Shown here piece after piece: positions 15,439-23,070 of a stretch of DNA of 24,069 nt; position 1 is the first letter of the stretch, and each line of letters begins with the position of its first letter. The notes beneath the pieces are model-generated. The model saw nothing but the letters and a program-made list of their open reading frames with translations, was not told the origin of the DNA and searched no databases. This DNA is from Rhodospirillales bacterium (GTDB taxonomy: Bacteria > Pseudomonadota > Alphaproteobacteria > Rhodospirillales_A > JACZKS01). The position numbers and the translations under genes are program-made. The stretch spans positions 1 through 24,069 of the forward strand of contig JABGRG010000055.1 of assembly GCA_018648445.1 (NCBI GenBank), in the 5' to 3' direction.

Positions 15439-16173
15439 TTAATTGCCAATTTGGGCGAAGAAGTTTTCGGCGGCGGCCAGCGATTCCGGGGTTCCGATAT
15501 CAATGAACGGCCCGGGCATTTTTGATCCGCCAAGAATATTGCCAACCAGTTTCGGTAGGATGTCATGTTCGAATGATAGATTGACGCCGTCAGGAAGGCT
15601 CTCGATTACGCTACGCTTGATGATATAGATTCCGGCATTGATCATTCCTTCCCTTGGAATGTCCCTCTTTTCAACAAAACCTCGGACGCGACCATCGTCC
15701 AACAGATTCACCGCGCCATATCTTGAAACGTCCGATACCTTGAACAAAGCCATGGTAACTTTGGACCGTAGTTTCCGGTGTGCGCCGAGAAGCTTGGCAA
15801 AATCTACTCCGCAATAGGAGTCGCCGTTCAACACGACGAAACTATCTCCGCTCAGTTGGGGGAGTGCAAAACGCATGGCCCCGGCAGTTCCCAGCGGTTT
15901 AGATTCGCGAGCGTAGGCGATCGGCAATTGCTTCCATAAGGTGCCGAAATGCGCTTCGATTATCTCGCCCTTGTATCCCGTACCGAGAACGACCCGCTCG
16001 ATCCCCCATTCGCGCACCTGATCGATAAGCGTTTCGAGAAATGGACGCCCAGCCACATGGACCATCGGTTTGGGAATGTCGGGAAGTACGGATTTTAGCC
16101 GTGTTCCCATACCCCCACAGAGAATAAGCGCCACTTTCGGGGATTCAGGTGTCATGTGTTCTTTTCCACGCAT
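15439..16173 (-). CDS. hddC: Nucleotidyltransferase, D-glycero-alpha-D-manno-heptose 1-phosphate guanylyltransferase-like
   Basis: Protein of 244 residues and the only clear minus-strand gene. It opens with the nucleotide-binding signature LILCGGMGTRLKSVLPDIPK, then PMVHVAGRPFLETLIDQV and VVLGTGYKG. The metal-binding aspartate lies in VLNGDSYCGVDF, and the end has GPFIDIGTPESLAAAENFF. The GTRL-x-S-V-x-PDxPKPM form is usual in HddC and related sugar-1-phosphate guanylyl/cytidylyltransferases. With the HddA-like kinase it would yield GDP-heptose. A different nucleotide or hexose specificity is possible. ATG at 16155 (seventh codon) is an alternative start. It converges on the SDR gene with only five bases between stops, leaving no room for a terminator. 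Confidence 0.82.
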   Translation of the reverse strand: MRGKEHMTPESPKVALILCGGMGTRLKSVLPDIPKPMVHVAGRPFLETLIDQVREWGIERVVLGTGYKGEIIEAHFGTLWKQLPIAYARESKPLGTAGAMRFALPQLSGDSFVVLNGDSYCGVDFAKLLGAHRKLRSKVTMALFKVSDVSRYGAVNLLDDGRVRGFVEKRDIPREGMINAGIYIIKRSVIESLPDGVNLSFEHDILPKLVGNILGGSKMPGPFIDIGTPESLAAAENFFAQIGN

Positions 16174-16198
16174 TTGGTTTCTGCCAGTACGTCGGGTT

Positions 16199-16395
16199 AT
16201 GGCGAATAAAGTATTCTTGCGCCGGAGAACTTAAGGCCAGGTGCCTCAACCGCGAAGGCGTTTAACGATCTTTATATTATCTGTCAGCTTATCAAAGCAG
16301 GGCATGAAGTCCATGTCCTTCATGCGACACATGAAAACGCCGCCCGCAATAGAAACCAGGTCAGTCCTAACTGGCATATGCGACACGTGACTTGA
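16199..16395 (+). pseudogene. Frameshifted N-terminal remnant of a glycosyltransferase gene
   Basis: ATG 16199 opens MANKV. After about base 16213 the sequence makes protein-like sense only in another frame: LAPENLRPGAST, then FNDLYIICQ and LIKAGHEVHVLHATHE, ending at TGA 16393-16395. This reads as the first strand-loop-helix-strand of a GT4-type glycosyltransferase. A single missing base near 16214 joins the two frames. The second frame has no ATG, GTG or TTG start of its own before the very end. About 65 codons remain, so most of the gene is gone. The terminal TGA overlaps the TTG start of the next gene (TTGA), resembling the coupled junctions elsewhere in the cluster. Confidence 0.55.
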
Positions 16396-17732
16396 ATTCG
16401 GATAGACAAATTTTGGAAATAATCTTCATTAATCCAACGCCGCCGCTGCCTGGTGGCCATGATGGCGGCACAAATATGGTATTCTGGATTTTGGAATATC
16501 TGCGCAACCTTGGTCACACGATCCGGGTCATCTATTTGGAAAATACTGGATTTGACGGTATACCCTATTGCGACGAGGACCGAAAACGTGACTACCAAGC
16601 GCTTCGCGAAATCGGGGTCGAAGAAATCCGCAGTGTTCCTATTCCTGCCAAATTTCAGACGGCAATTTCGTGCGGCGCGATCAAACCATCCGATATCGGG
16701 TTCCTGTTTCGCCTGCGTCGGTCTATCGCCTATCGACTGGCTCGCCTGCGTACTGAAGGCGCCCGAAGCAATCATATCGCCGATCACCTGAAAACCATGG
16801 CAGACGAGATGCGAGGTGATGTTTGTTTTTCGTTTGTCGAGATTCTCAAGGACATTCGCAATAAACCGACCAAGCCCTTGGTGTCTTGGATGTTCCAGAC
16901 CGGCGAGCCGTTTCTAGAACTCAATATCGAATTCGGTTTTCGCAAGGTGTTAGGATCGCAAGGATTGGCCAGACTATTGTTGCCGCTTCACTTGGCTGCC
17001 CATCACAGGTCCCTTGGCCGCCTTTGTGACAACGCCGATCATATGATCGTTCCGAGTGTTTATTACGCGAGGATCTGGCGTAGAATCATGAAGGGGCGGT
17101 CGTGCATTCACCACTTATCGCACCCGGCGAAAGACGAATCCGACGAATTGACGCGCCAAAACCCAACCCAGCCACCGGAAGGAAAACCGTATCGAATTGT
17201 TCTTTTCGGTCATCTTCGCGCCGGGCTGACGACTGCTGGCTTGGTTCATTTTGCTGATCATATTCTGACGGCTATTGATCGGAGCGGACGTCAGGAGGAG
17301 TTTGAATTCCATATTGTTGGAAAGTTCGAACCCTATCCCTTCGTCGCCCGAAAACTGCAACGCGCGAATATTCATTTCAAGGGGTTCGTTGAGAATTTGG
17401 CAGATACATTGAATGGCGCACACGCGGTTTTGGTTCCCATTCCCGTGCTTCCGGGTCCGGGTATGCGGCTGTCGTCTGCCTGCGCGGTTTCGGCTTGTAT
17501 CGTCACCCACCATGTCACGGCAATAGGATCCCCAGAGTATGTGAATGGCGAAAATTGCCTGATGGCATCCAGCGGCGAAGAATTCGTGGATGCTCTTGTG
17601 CGGGTTTGCGAAAACCGTGATTTAAGCCGGCGCCTTCGCGCCGCTGCACGACGCACCTATGATGAGAATTATCGTATGGAAGATTGCGGTCGCGCCGTCG
17701 AAAAAATTCTGGAAGAGGCAATCAGCGCCTGA
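16392..17732 (+). CDS. GT4-like glycosyltransferase
   Basis: Protein of 446 residues of the GT-B fold. The N-terminal EIIFINPTPPLPGGHDGGTN, followed by an LGHTIRVIYLEN strand, forms the acceptor domain. The C-terminal domain has YRIVLFGHLRAGLTTAGL, FHIVGKFEPYP, IHFKGFVENLADTLNGAH and GSPEYVNGENCLMASSGEEF, as in GT4 enzymes. In the EX7E region both Glu positions are replaced (PGPGMRLSSACA), a variation seen in some GT4 subgroups. It should transfer a sugar to a lipid-linked or growing glycan on the cytoplasmic face. No in-frame ATG lies before residue 29. TTG 16392 is the best start, since the frame is closed by TAA at 16368-16370 and the Rossmann strand begins at once. Confidence 0.85.
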   Translation: MNSDRQILEIIFINPTPPLPGGHDGGTNMVFWILEYLRNLGHTIRVIYLENTGFDGIPYCDEDRKRDYQALREIGVEEIRSVPIPAKFQTAISCGAIKPSDIGFLFRLRRSIAYRLARLRTEGARSNHIADHLKTMADEMRGDVCFSFVEILKDIRNKPTKPLVSWMFQTGEPFLELNIEFGFRKVLGSQGLARLLLPLHLAAHHRSLGRLCDNADHMIVPSVYYARIWRRIMKGRSCIHHLSHPAKDESDELTRQNPTQPPEGKPYRIVLFGHLRAGLTTAGLVHFADHILTAIDRSGRQEEFEFHIVGKFEPYPFVARKLQRANIHFKGFVENLADTLNGAHAVLVPIPVLPGPGMRLSSACAVSACIVTHHVTAIGSPEYVNGENCLMASSGEEFVDALVRVCENRDLSRRLRAAARRTYDENYRMEDCGRAVEKILEEAISA

Positions 17733-17750
17733 CTTCGGCGTCCAAACAAT

Positions 17751-19310
17751 ATGCTGTTTAATTCCTACGAGTTCATATTTTTGTTTCTTCCCGTGGTGGT
17801 GGCCGGGTATTGGCTGCTGGGCGCACGGATGGGCAAGGAAGCTGCCATCGCCTGGCTGGTTGGCATGTCGCTGGTCTACTACGGGTGGTGGAATGTCCAT
17901 TTCCTGACGCTCATCGCGCTGTCGGTATTTTCCAATTATTTCATCGGTCAAAAGATCAGCGCGCTGACAACGACGGGTTCTTCGCGGTATTTTGCTCTGA
18001 TCTCGGGCGTGGTCCTTAACCTGTCGTTGCTTGGGTATTTCAAATACAGCAATTTCTTTGTGCACACCGTCGAGAGCGCGGCGAAGGTCGATTTCAACTG
18101 GCAGGATGTGGTGCTGCCCATCGCCATTTCGTTTTTCACCTTTCAGCAGATTGCCTATCTGGTCGACGCCTATCGACGCGAGGCACAAGAGTACAAGTTC
18201 TTAAACTATTGCCTGTTTGTCACCTTTTTTCCGCAGCTCATCGCCGGCCCGATTGTTCACCACAAGGAAATGATGCCGCAGTTCGAGCGCCTTAAATCCT
18301 GGCGTTCCTCGCCGGCGCGTCACCTGGCGATTGGTTTGTCCATTTTCTCGATCGGACTTTTCAAGAAAATTGTTATCGCCGATGGGATTTCAATTTACGT
18401 GCAACCCGTGTTCGCCGCCGCAGCCACTGACGTTCCGCTGTCATTTTTCGAAGCGTGGAGCGGTGCTCTGGCATTCACGTTCCAGCTTTATTTTGATTTT
18501 TCGGGCTATTCCGATATGGCCATCGGATTGGCGCGGATGTTTGGTATCCGGTTGCCGCTCAACTTCAATTCGCCTTACAAGGCGAACAACATGATCGATT
18601 TCTGGCGGCGCTGGCACATGACTCTGTCCCGCTTTTTGCGTGACTATCTGTATTTTCCTTTGGGTGGCAACCGCCGCGGTCCGATGAGGCGATACATTAA
18701 TATTCTGGTAACCATGGTTTTGGGCGGGTTGTGGCATGGCGCCGGGTGGACGTTTGTTGCATGGGGTGCCATGCACGGCACGTTCCTGATCGTCAATCAC
18801 GCTTGGCGGTCTGTGGTCGGCGTATCGGCTGAGCCATCTTCGTGGCTCTCCCGGGCGGCCTCCCGTCTTCTGACATTTACTGCCGTGGTGTTTGCCTGGG
18901 CGATGTTCCGCGCTGACGACCTGATGGCCGCCCAAAACATGTTTGAGGCGATGGTCGGTATCAACGGTGTCGCCTTGCGGGCTCATTATTTTGGGCTGCT
19001 TGGGCCGCTTGGGCCAGTTCTGGCCGATATCGGGGTGCGTTTTGAAGAGGACCTCATGATGGTCGGCAACCGGGCCAGTATAGCCATGATTGCCATGCTG
19101 GTGGTTGTGTGGTTCATGCCGAACACGCAGCAAATCATGGGCCGCTATCGCCCCGCTTTGGAAACCTACTTCAACGAAATCAATCGCTCGAGATTGCGCC
19201 TTTTTGCGTGGCGGCCGACGGTGGCCTGGGGGGTGATTGTCGGCGGCATGGCCGTCGTCTCAGTCCTGTTTGCGAGCCGCGTCAATGAATTCCTCTACTA
19301 CCAGTTTTAA
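17751..19310 (+). CDS. MBOAT family membrane O-acyltransferase (AlgI-like)
   Basis: Protein of 519 residues, strongly hydrophobic, with about ten or more membrane segments. The MBOAT core is clear: FFPQLIAGPIVHHKEMMPQF, FQLYFDFSGYSDMAIGLARM, FWRRWHMTLSRFLRDYLYFP with H289, and GGLWHGAGWTFVAWGAMHG with the catalytic-type H329. Members move acyl groups, usually acetyl, across the inner membrane onto a glycan, as AlgI does in alginate acetylation. The adjoining SGNH-like gene, two bases downstream, is the expected periplasmic partner. The acceptor is unknown; it is probably the polysaccharide built by this locus. The start ATG 17751 lies 18 nt after the glycosyltransferase stop with no strong ribosome binding site. 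Confidence 0.95.
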   Translation: MLFNSYEFIFLFLPVVVAGYWLLGARMGKEAAIAWLVGMSLVYYGWWNVHFLTLIALSVFSNYFIGQKISALTTTGSSRYFALISGVVLNLSLLGYFKYSNFFVHTVESAAKVDFNWQDVVLPIAISFFTFQQIAYLVDAYRREAQEYKFLNYCLFVTFFPQLIAGPIVHHKEMMPQFERLKSWRSSPARHLAIGLSIFSIGLFKKIVIADGISIYVQPVFAAAATDVPLSFFEAWSGALAFTFQLYFDFSGYSDMAIGLARMFGIRLPLNFNSPYKANNMIDFWRRWHMTLSRFLRDYLYFPLGGNRRGPMRRYINILVTMVLGGLWHGAGWTFVAWGAMHGTFLIVNHAWRSVVGVSAEPSSWLSRAASRLLTFTAVVFAWAMFRADDLMAAQNMFEAMVGINGVALRAHYFGLLGPLGPVLADIGVRFEEDLMMVGNRASIAMIAMLVVVWFMPNTQQIMGRYRPALETYFNEINRSRLRLFAWRPTVAWGVIVGGMAVVSVLFASRVNEFLYYQF

Positions 19311-19312
19311 TC

Positions 19313-20521
19313 ATGGCCTTTAAGAAATACCTTCGATCCCTTGGCTTAATTGTTGTGACGTTGCTTGGCGTCAACGCCATGTTCAATTGGTTTATTGATC
19401 CTTACGGCATTTATGACAGCCCTCGGATCGAAGGGTTTAATGCCAACAAGTCTCAACGCCACGAATATTTGCAACGCGCCTTGTCTATTTATGACGGGGA
19501 AGCCGAAGCGGTGATCATCGGAACCAGCCGTTCTCTGGCAGGGTTGGATGCAGAGCACCCCCTGTTGACCCCGCTGAAAGCCGAAAATCTGTCGATTGGT
19601 GGTAGCTCCGCTTATGAGGAGATGCGCTATTATCAAAATGCGCTGGCCTTTCTTCCTCTGAAGAAAGCGGTGTTAGCGATGGATTTTTATAGCTTCAACG
19701 CTTACAGAAATTCGCTGCCAGCATTTGATGAGAGGGTATTAAAAATCAAGCCAGGTGGCGGTCGGAATCTTGCCGCTTCGCTGCAGATCATTGGCACCGC
19801 TTTATCTATCGATACGACCTTCAATTCTTTCTACACGATCCAGCGTCAGGGAATGACCAAACTTAATGCCGAGTCCATAAAGGAAAAGTTCCTGTGGTCC
19901 GAGCGGCATATGATGAACAAGGTGTATTTTTCCCAGCCGCATTTCAGAAATGCGACGATTTCCCAAGACGGAAAGATCGACACCACGTCATATTTTCGGC
20001 AGATGATCCGCATGAGTTTTGATCATGGCGTTGACGTTTCCGTGGTGCTAAGTCCGGCACATGCACGCCAGCAGGCGGTGATCTCGGAACTGGGATTGTG
20101 GGAAAATTACGAACAATGGAAGCGGGCTCTTGTGCGCATCATTTCGGAAGAAACGAAGAAAACCGAATCAGAGGCCAGAGTTCAATTTTTTGATTTTAGC
20201 GGATTTAATGAATTCACGACCGAACCCGTGCCGCCTTCCGGCAGCAACGGCGGCAGTCCGAAGATGCGCTGGTATATAGATTCGTCTCATTACAACAGGG
20301 CGCTTGGAAACAAAATATTGGACCGGGTGATTGGGCCAAAAACTGACGAAAGGGCCACGGCCAAGCCATTCGGGGTCTTGTTAACAGAAGACAACATTGA
20401 TGCCCACCTTGGCGATATTCGGGCCAGGAAAAAACGGTGGTACGCAGCCCACCCGGAAGACGTGATGGAAATTCGCGCCATCGCCAACGAATTATTTGCT
20501 CGCAAGGTCATAAAGCAATGA
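19313..20521 (+). CDS. SGNH-like (AlgX/AlgJ-type) periplasmic O-acetylation partner
   Basis: Protein of 402 residues. One membrane segment or uncleaved signal lies at about residues 8-28 (LGLIVVTLLGVNAMFNWFI), so the rest should be periplasmic. A nucleophile block VIIGTSRSLAGLD places Ser72 or its neighbour at the end of a beta strand. DSSHYN gives the DxxH pair D323/H326 of SGNH hydrolases. NLSIGGSSAYEEM supplies the oxyanion-type Gly region. MBOAT genes are commonly followed by such a protein, which passes the acyl group to the glycan. The gene lies two bases after the MBOAT stop, strongly suggesting a joint function. The exact family name is uncertain because the overall sequence is divergent. 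Confidence 0.8.
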   Translation: MAFKKYLRSLGLIVVTLLGVNAMFNWFIDPYGIYDSPRIEGFNANKSQRHEYLQRALSIYDGEAEAVIIGTSRSLAGLDAEHPLLTPLKAENLSIGGSSAYEEMRYYQNALAFLPLKKAVLAMDFYSFNAYRNSLPAFDERVLKIKPGGGRNLAASLQIIGTALSIDTTFNSFYTIQRQGMTKLNAESIKEKFLWSERHMMNKVYFSQPHFRNATISQDGKIDTTSYFRQMIRMSFDHGVDVSVVLSPAHARQQAVISELGLWENYEQWKRALVRIISEETKKTESEARVQFFDFSGFNEFTTEPVPPSGSNGGSPKMRWYIDSSHYNRALGNKILDRVIGPKTDERATAKPFGVLLTEDNIDAHLGDIRARKKRWYAAHPEDVMEIRAIANELFARKVIKQ

Positions 20522-20535
20522 CCGTTCAATCGAGT

Positions 20536-20540
20536 GAGGG
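20536..20540 (+). promoter_or_regulatory. Ribosome binding site deciding the start at 20546
   Basis: GAGGG stands five bases before ATG 20546. It favours that codon over the earlier in-frame GTG at 20534 and the later ATG at 20555. Confidence 0.55.
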
Positions 20541-20545
20541 AACGG

Positions 20546-22225
20546 ATGAGCAGCATGAGTGATGGCTTTCTCAAGGCATTCGCCGTTAGACATTTTCCGT
20601 GGGTGCTAGGGCTGACGTTCTGGGCGCGGTATGCGCTTAGTTCTTCATTCCGTCACCAGTTTAGGTCCGATATCACAGCCTATCGGAAGCTCCGGTCGGA
20701 GATAGGCGATAATTTTCGCGCCAGTGCGGCCAACAAAGATGCCGACTGCGCCTTGTTGTTCGGTTTTGGAAGAATTGGGTCGTGCTTGCTGGAAAAGGCA
20801 ATGGCTACCGGTTTCGAGTTGGCTGGGTATTTTCCCGTCATTGTCGCCCCGCGGTTTTGGTATGCGCTCAAGGCATACAAACTTTTAGGGTTGAGAAATG
20901 TCATCTCCACGGCCGATTATCAAACTTCCCTTTCGGATGGTAAAGTTGATGGCATTTTAGGTCAGATTGAAACTTGTGCTGACCTGTTAAACTTTGTCGA
21001 CAACGGTGTGAAGGTCGGGAAATACGCGGCCTCTACGTCGATGCGTCGATTGCGAAAAAGCGGCGTTCTCGACCTGCAAGACGGCGAAACGCGCCAAGTT
21101 GTTCGCGAGCAATTGAAACTTTCTCTCGAAGCCGCCGAATGTGGCCGCCAGATGTTTCAACGGTTCAATCCAAAAATCATGTTGATGTCCGATCGCGGTT
21201 ATTCGCCCTATGGCGAGCTATTCGATTTATGTCTGCAACGTGGCATACCGGTTGTCGTCTTGAATGCCTCGCACCGAAGCGGCCAGGTCGTATTCAAGTC
21301 ATACGGGCGACACAATCAGGAAGACCATTTTTTGGCGCTTTCCGACAAGACATGGGATCAACTAAAGAAAATTCCTTGGACCGCTGATCGGGCTAAGGCC
21401 CTACAAGACGAAATTTTCGACACTTATGAACAAGGCGACTGGTATTCCGAGGTGGGAACGCAAACCAACACGAAAATTGTCGACAACGCCCGCTTATCTG
21501 AAAGCCTTGGCCTTGATCCAAACAAAAAAACGGCTGTCATATTCCCTCATATTTTTTGGGACGCTACCTTCTTCTGGGGCAAGGATTTGTTTCAGGATTA
21601 CGAAGAATGGTTTTGCGAGGTTATAAAGCTTGCGGCGAGCAATGAATATCTGAACTGGATTATCAAAATTCATCCAGCCAACACTGTAAAAGACCACCGG
21701 GACAATGTTTTCGGAGAACATTCCGAAGTGCTCGCGATCCGCAAGACTCTCGGTGAATTGCCTGATCACATCAAATTGCTTCCCTCGGCAACAGATATCA
21801 GCACGTATTCGGTATTCGACGTGGCCGATTATTGCCTGACGGTGCGCGGAACAGTTGGCATTGAAGCCGCCTGTCGCGGCATCCGGACGCTGACCGCAGG
21901 CACAGGCCGATATGATCGCCAGGGCTTCACAACAGACTCCGATACCCGCGGGGAATACCTGATGAGATTGGGCTCGCTGGATAGCATTCCGCCAATGTCT
22001 GATGCAGAGATCGAACTGGCGCGCAGATATGCGTATGGGACTTTTCTGGTCCGCCCGACACCTCTTTCGAGTATTGACTTTGAATACGGCAAAGACGACA
22101 AAGCGACGCTTTCCACCGGCATGAATTGCGTCAATTTCGATGAATTACGCTCGGCCCAAGACATCGTTTCTATGGCCGTTTGGTTAAGGTCAGGAGATGA
22201 CGATTTCTGTCGGTGGCCTCAATGA
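20546..22225 (+). CDS. Capsule polysaccharide biosynthesis-type protein (KpsC/KpsS-like or related glycosyltransferase)
   Basis: Protein of 559 residues from ATG 20546. The C-terminal half carries the pattern of the capsule-synthesis (CapS/KpsC-S) superfamily: VIFPHIFWD, WIIKIHPANTVKDHR, IKLLPSATDISTYSVFDVADY, and TVRGTVGIEAACRGIRTLTAGTGRYDRQGF. The last resembles the donor-binding C-domain of GT-B enzymes. The N-terminal half has a Rossmann-like stretch (CALLFGFGRIGSCLLEKAM) and ASHRSGQVVFKSYG. Relatives include beta-Kdo transferases that start capsule linkers. This protein may be a glycosyltransferase of another specificity. No classical signal peptide is seen; a short hydrophobic, aromatic stretch lies near residues 15-30. 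It follows the SGNH-like gene by 24 nt. Confidence 0.68.
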   Translation: MSSMSDGFLKAFAVRHFPWVLGLTFWARYALSSSFRHQFRSDITAYRKLRSEIGDNFRASAANKDADCALLFGFGRIGSCLLEKAMATGFELAGYFPVIVAPRFWYALKAYKLLGLRNVISTADYQTSLSDGKVDGILGQIETCADLLNFVDNGVKVGKYAASTSMRRLRKSGVLDLQDGETRQVVREQLKLSLEAAECGRQMFQRFNPKIMLMSDRGYSPYGELFDLCLQRGIPVVVLNASHRSGQVVFKSYGRHNQEDHFLALSDKTWDQLKKIPWTADRAKALQDEIFDTYEQGDWYSEVGTQTNTKIVDNARLSESLGLDPNKKTAVIFPHIFWDATFFWGKDLFQDYEEWFCEVIKLAASNEYLNWIIKIHPANTVKDHRDNVFGEHSEVLAIRKTLGELPDHIKLLPSATDISTYSVFDVADYCLTVRGTVGIEAACRGIRTLTAGTGRYDRQGFTTDSDTRGEYLMRLGSLDSIPPMSDAEIELARRYAYGTFLVRPTPLSSIDFEYGKDDKATLSTGMNCVNFDELRSAQDIVSMAVWLRSGDDDFCRWPQ

Positions 22226-22296
22226 AAGTTCTCCGTATAATTGCGCCGTCGTGTTTTTATGGAACGCGGGATCCAATTTTTTCTGAACTGGTTTAA
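22222..22296 (+). pseudogene. 24-codon ORF, probable truncated 5' end of a gene
   Basis: ATG 22222 overlaps the preceding stop in an ATGA arrangement, and the frame reads MKVLRIIAPSCFYGTRD before stopping at TAA 22294-22296, three bases before the next ATG. The start looks like the first beta strand and loop of a Rossmann-type enzyme such as a glycosyltransferase. It may be the remnant of a deleted gene, or a short peptide that carries ribosomes to the methyltransferase gene at 22300. The evidence is thin. Confidence 0.35.
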
Positions 22297-22299
22297 CGT

Positions 22300-23016
22300 A
22301 TGAATGAACGCTCCCCAATTCAGCCCCTTGAATGGACCGATGAGCTTGTCGCTTCGCTTTGGGAGTATTTTGGCGATTTCAAACCAGAGGCGTTTTTCAC
22401 GGCCAATTGCGGCGACCGTATTCTCCAACTGACCGAGCGATTCCTGCCGGCATCCGCGACAATTTGTGATTACGGATGCGGTAAGGGGTTTTTGCTGAAA
22501 AAAATTCTCGCCTCGCACAAAGCTGCCGGTGTTGACTTTTCAAGAAATAACCTGGAATCGGTACAGGCCGACAACGCGGAAAATAGTAACTTCGTGGGCG
22601 CTTATTCAATTGATCAACTAGCGGAAATAAAGCTGAAATTCGACGTCGTATATTTCATCGAGACCGTGGAACATCTTCTAGATCATCATGTGGCGCCCAC
22701 GTTTCAGGCGATCGAAAAATTGCTTAAACCGGGCGGCGTGGTGATATGCACAACTCCCAACGAAGAAAACCTCGCTGACACGGAAGTCTATTGCCCCGTG
22801 ACTCGCAGGACGTTTCACCAATACCAACATGTCCGGTCTTTTTCAGGGGAAACCTTGGCGGCACTATTTGCGGAACACCATTTTTCATGTATTGCTACAT
22901 TTACCACGGACTTTTTCGCAAATTCACTTCGTGATCGGCTCAAAATTCGGCTACGCCCTTACTTCAGGAAACGAAATCCCCACCTTGTATATGTTGGTTC
23001 TCCGCAAGTCCGCTGA
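22300..23016 (+). CDS. Class I SAM-dependent methyltransferase
   Basis: Protein of 238 residues. Motif I is ICDYGCGKGFLLKKI near residues 55-69, followed by AAGVDFSRNNL, then FDVVYFIETVEHLLDHH and LLKPGGVVICTTPNE. This is the methyltransferase type 11/12 pattern found in many O-antigen clusters and in UbiG-like enzymes. The C-terminal FHQYQHVRSFSGETLAALF is the usual lid region. The substrate is not evident; a sugar hydroxyl or a glycan terminus is likely from context. The start lies three bases after a 24-codon ORF, so re-initiation is plausible. The next gene is 54 nt downstream. Confidence 0.85.
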   Translation: MNERSPIQPLEWTDELVASLWEYFGDFKPEAFFTANCGDRILQLTERFLPASATICDYGCGKGFLLKKILASHKAAGVDFSRNNLESVQADNAENSNFVGAYSIDQLAEIKLKFDVVYFIETVEHLLDHHVAPTFQAIEKLLKPGGVVICTTPNEENLADTEVYCPVTRRTFHQYQHVRSFSGETLAALFAEHHFSCIATFTTDFFANSLRDRLKIRLRPYFRKRNPHLVYVGSPQVR

Positions 23017-23070
23017 CCAAACACCCAAACGGACTTTTCGGGCGCCAACTCAGTACGCCGGTTTGCAGAA

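Noticed and set aside
18441..19133. Minus-strand open frame of 230 codons opposite the MBOAT gene
   Set aside because: Antisense to a certain MBOAT gene; the His/Arg/Pro-rich translation is typical of a shadow frame.
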